64,000 nucleotides of DNA from Prauserella cavernicola (GTDB taxonomy: Bacteria; Actinomycetota; Actinomycetes; Mycobacteriales; Pseudonocardiaceae): NCBI RefSeq assembly GCF_016595675.1, contig NZ_JAENJH010000002.1, positions 124,001 to 188,000 of the forward strand, in the 5' to 3' direction. Made by a program: the position numbers and the translations under genes. Numbering within the stretch: position 1 is the first letter of the stretch; each line of letters opens with the position of its first letter. The notes beneath the pieces are model-generated. The model made no database searches, was not told where the DNA came from, and was given only the letters and a program-made list of their open reading frames with translations. Positions 61,886-64,000 of the stretch are shown in pieces.

Positions 61886-62185
61886 CTAGTACTTCAGGAG
61901 GTTGGTGTCGTCGACCGAGGCCGACCGGCGGGTGCGGAAGATCGCCATGATGATCGCGAGTCCCACCACGACTTCTGCGGCCGCGACGACCATCACGAAG
62001 AACGCCATGACCTGTCCGTTGATGTCGCCGTTGATGCGCGCGAACGTGACCAGCGTGAGGTTCACTGCGTTGAGCATCAGCTCGATGCACATGAACACGA
62101 CGATCGCGTTGCGCCGCACCAGTACGCCGACGGCGCCGATCGTGAAGAGCAGCGCCGACAGCAGCAGGTAGTACGTCGGGGTCAC
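61886..62185 (-). CDS. nuoK: NADH-quinone oxidoreductase subunit K
   Basis: This 99-residue subunit has three membrane helices and the conserved membrane Glu residues in [12 protein letters not shown] and [12 protein letters not shown]. It couples the proton channels in complex I. ATG 62185 overlaps the end of nuoJ by four bases. Ten bases separate it from nuoL. Confidence 0.97.
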   Translation of the reverse strand: MTPTYYLLLSALLFTIGAVGVLVRRNAIVVFMCIELMLNAVNLTLVTFARINGDINGQVMAFFVMVVAAAEVVVGLAIIMAIFRTRRSASVDDTNLLKY

Positions 62186-63045
62186 GAGTTCTCCCTCTCC
62201 TCCGACTGCTCCTCGGAGCCCGTGAGCGAGTGCGCGTCCGGCTGCGGCGTGTCGCCTGCCACCTGCTTGCGCTCGCCGCTCAGCTTGGCCGCGGAGGTCG
62301 ACTCGATCAGCTCGGACAGCGACTCGGGAGCCACGGAGCCGTCGGGCAGCAGCGCGGGCGTCGCCACCGAGTTGGACGTGGCGAACACGCCCGGCCCCGG
62401 CTTGGGCGACGGCCGCTCGTACTCACCGCGGAAGCGCGCCTCCACGAGCTCGCGCTGGGAACGCTTGCCCGTCTTGCCGTGCCGGTCGGTGAACGCGAGC
62501 ACCATGGCGCCCATGGCCGCGGTGATCAGCAGCGCCGACGTCAGCTCGAACGGGAACAGGTAGTCGCTGAAGATGAGCCTGCCGAGCCCGCCGGCGGCAC
62601 CGCCCTCCGGCGTCCACGGGTCGAGCGGCGGGGCCGGGGTGACGTCTGCCAGCGCCCTGGTCAGTGCGCCCGCCAGGACACCGGCGACGCCGATGCCCAG
62701 GATGGCGGCGGCGAGCCGTTGCCCGCGCAGCACTTCCACGACCGAGTCCGACGATTCCCGCCCCACCATCATGAGCACGAACAGGAACAGCATCATGATC
62801 GCGCCGGTGTAGACGATGATCTGTGTGAAGCCGAGGAACGGCGCCTGCTGGATCAGGTAGAGCATCCCCAGCGAGAGCATCGTGAGCACGAGCCACAGTG
62901 CCGAGTGCACCGCGTTGCGCGCGAAGATCATGCCCAGCGCACCGGCGACCGCGATGGGTGCGAGCACCCAGAACGAGATCGCCTCGCCGGTGGAGACGGT
63001 CGCGTCGGCGCCAGCCTGGGCGAGGAACAGCGCGGTCGGGGTCAT
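62182..63045 (-). CDS. nuoJ: NADH-quinone oxidoreductase subunit J
   Basis: This 287-residue subunit has five membrane helices with [20 protein letters not shown], the usual NuoJ core, then a charged cytoplasmic tail of about 80 residues (from [11 protein letters not shown]) with Ser-, Glu- and Pro-rich sequence. Such tails are typical of actinobacterial NuoJ and have no known role. ATG 63045 overlaps nuoI by four bases. Confidence 0.95.
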   Translation of the reverse strand: MTPTALFLAQAGADATVSTGEAISFWVLAPIAVAGALGMIFARNAVHSALWLVLTMLSLGMLYLIQQAPFLGFTQIIVYTGAIMMLFLFVLMMVGRESSDSVVEVLRGQRLAAAILGIGVAGVLAGALTRALADVTPAPPLDPWTPEGGAAGGLGRLIFSDYLFPFELTSALLITAAMGAMVLAFTDRHGKTGKRSQRELVEARFRGEYERPSPKPGPGVFATSNSVATPALLPDGSVAPESLSELIESTSAAKLSGERKQVAGDTPQPDAHSLTGSEEQSEERENS

Positions 63046-63608
63046 TGCACGGCCTTCTCTTCGGACGTCTCCACGGTCTCGCCCGAGGGGACGCCGCGGC
63101 CGCGGGCCAGCTCGGGGCCGTTCACGTAGTAGTCCTGCTCGTCGTCGCCGAGCCGCATCGGGTGCGGCGGCTGCTCCATGCCGGGCAGCAGCGGCGCGAG
63201 CAGGTCCTCCTTGGTGTAGATCAGCTTCTGCCGGTCGTCGTCGGCGAGCTCGTAGAAGTTGATCATCGTGAGGGACCGGGTCGGGCACGCCTCCACGCAC
63301 AGGCCGCAGCCGATGCAGCGCAGGTAGTTGATCTGGTAGTCCATGCCGTACCGCTCACCCGGCGAGAAGCGCTCGTCCTCGGTGTTGTCGCCACCCTCGA
63401 CGAAGATCGCGTCGGCGGGGCACGCCCAGGCGCACAGCTCGCAGCCGACGCACTTCTCGAGTCCGTCCGGGTGGCGGTTGAGCTGGTGCCTGCCGTGGTA
63501 GCGCGGGGCCGCGGGAGCACCGATCTCCGGGTACTCCTCGGTGATCACCTTCTTGAACATCATTCCGAAGGTGACGCCGAAGCCCTTGACCGGATCAAAG
63601 ATCCCCAT
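63042..63608 (-). CDS. nuoI: NADH-quinone oxidoreductase subunit I
   Basis: This 188-residue ferredoxin-like subunit has two 4Fe-4S motifs: [12 protein letters not shown] and [12 protein letters not shown]. It carries electrons through clusters N6a and N6b to the quinone site in the peripheral arm of complex I. The C-terminus has an actinobacterial tail ([15 protein letters not shown]). It overlaps nuoH by 14 bases. Confidence 0.97.
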   Translation of the reverse strand: MGIFDPVKGFGVTFGMMFKKVITEEYPEIGAPAAPRYHGRHQLNRHPDGLEKCVGCELCAWACPADAIFVEGGDNTEDERFSPGERYGMDYQINYLRCIGCGLCVEACPTRSLTMINFYELADDDRQKLIYTKEDLLAPLLPGMEQPPHPMRLGDDEQDYYVNGPELARGRGVPSGETVETSEEKAVQ

Positions 63609-64000
63609 CGGAACCCTCCTTCGTCGAGGCGAGCGCTTCGGTCCGTTTACCGGACTTCGCCTTTGCCTTGAGCGCCTTGCGGCGCGGGGTCGTCTCCGGC
63701 ACCTTCAGGTCCAGCGGCGGCACCGGGTAGTCGCTGCCCGTGGTCGGCACCGAGTCGTCGTCCTCGATCTTCTTCTCCGGCAGCAGCAACGTCAGCAGCA
63801 CGATCACGACGATCGCGATACCGCCGATGACGAGGATCTGGCCCGTGGAGACGTTGCCGTCGTTGCGGATGGCCCGCACCAGCGCGATGAGCACCAGCCA
63901 CACGAGACCGGCCGGGACGAGGACCTTCCAGCCCAGCTTCATGAACTGGTCGTAGCGGAACCGCGGCAGCGTGCCGCGCAGCCAGATGAAGCCGAACAGC
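63595..64000 (-). CDS. nuoH: NADH-quinone oxidoreductase subunit H, C-terminal part
   Basis: The last 134 residues are visible; the gene continues beyond the right edge. The visible start [18 protein letters not shown] followed by [13 protein letters not shown] is the conserved NuoH end, with a final helix pair (about [17 protein letters not shown]) and a basic Lys-rich tail of about 60 residues, as in actinobacteria. NuoH anchors the peripheral arm and lines the quinone chamber. Confidence 0.96.
   Translation of the reverse strand, partial: LFGFIWLRGTLPRFRYDQFMKLGWKVLVPAGLVWLVLIALVRAIRNDGNVSTGQILVIGGIAIVVIVLLTLLLPEKKIEDDDSVPTTGSDYPVPPLDLKVPETTPRRKALKAKAKSGKRTEALASTKEGSDGDL

Overview
The window is GC-rich (roughly 70%) actinobacterial chromosome. 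Frequent GTG and TTG starts, tightly overlapping genes, a YajQ/tRNA-Tyr/HtpX housekeeping block, a nuo operon and a KorAB pair fit a member of the Pseudonocardiales (Saccharomonospora, Prauserella or Amycolatopsis type). That placement is an inference from gene content and style; no rRNA or marker phylogeny is available here. I see no insertion sequence, prophage or CRISPR array.

Layout. 1-3162: iron(III)-type ABC importer (partial ATPase, fused double permease, lipoprotein). 3344-5516: small acidic protein, NUDIX hydrolase, lipid-anchored HNH nuclease-like protein, alpha/beta hydrolase. 5621-9983: two paralogous secreted tripeptidyl-aminopeptidase-like hydrolases, each preceded by the same palindromic promoter element, flanking a small membrane protein and an S1 protease on the other strand. 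10051-16418: tRNA-Tyr, YajQ, a DUF3592-like protein, a secreted sialidase-fold protein, RmlA, HtpX, a Tat-exported beta-propeller and an F420-type oxidoreductase.

16614-36342 (mostly + strand) is an exopolysaccharide locus. It holds an AlgD-type GDP-mannose 6-dehydrogenase, two GT4 and one GT2 glycosyltransferases, two Wzz-like co-polymerases whose kinase-like domains lack a Walker A motif, an asparagine synthetase, a fused dehydrogenase, a heparinase II/III-type lyase, a Wzy/ligase membrane protein, an exported parallel beta-helix protein, an ABC exporter and a PAP2 phosphatase. I infer a uronate-containing, possibly amidated, polymer with its own lyase. 36314-45708 (- strand) is a nine-gene modified-sugar operon: C-methyltransferase, glucose-1-phosphate cytidylyltransferase, PIG-L deacetylase, epimerase, DUF4910 aminopeptidase-like protein, flippase, pyruvyltransferase-like protein, RmlC-like epimerase and class III aminotransferase.

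45941-49455 is a TroABCD/SitABCD-like metal importer behind an inverted repeat. 49515-50883 is a DDAH-type amidinohydrolase divergent from an Lrp/AsnC regulator, sharing a palindrome. 51029-54006 is korAB (2-oxoglutarate:ferredoxin oxidoreductase). 54072-64000 (- strand) holds a repeat-rich membrane protein, a long-chain polyprenyl diphosphate synthase (probably for the menaquinone tail) and nuoN to nuoH of respiratory complex I; nuoH runs off the right edge.
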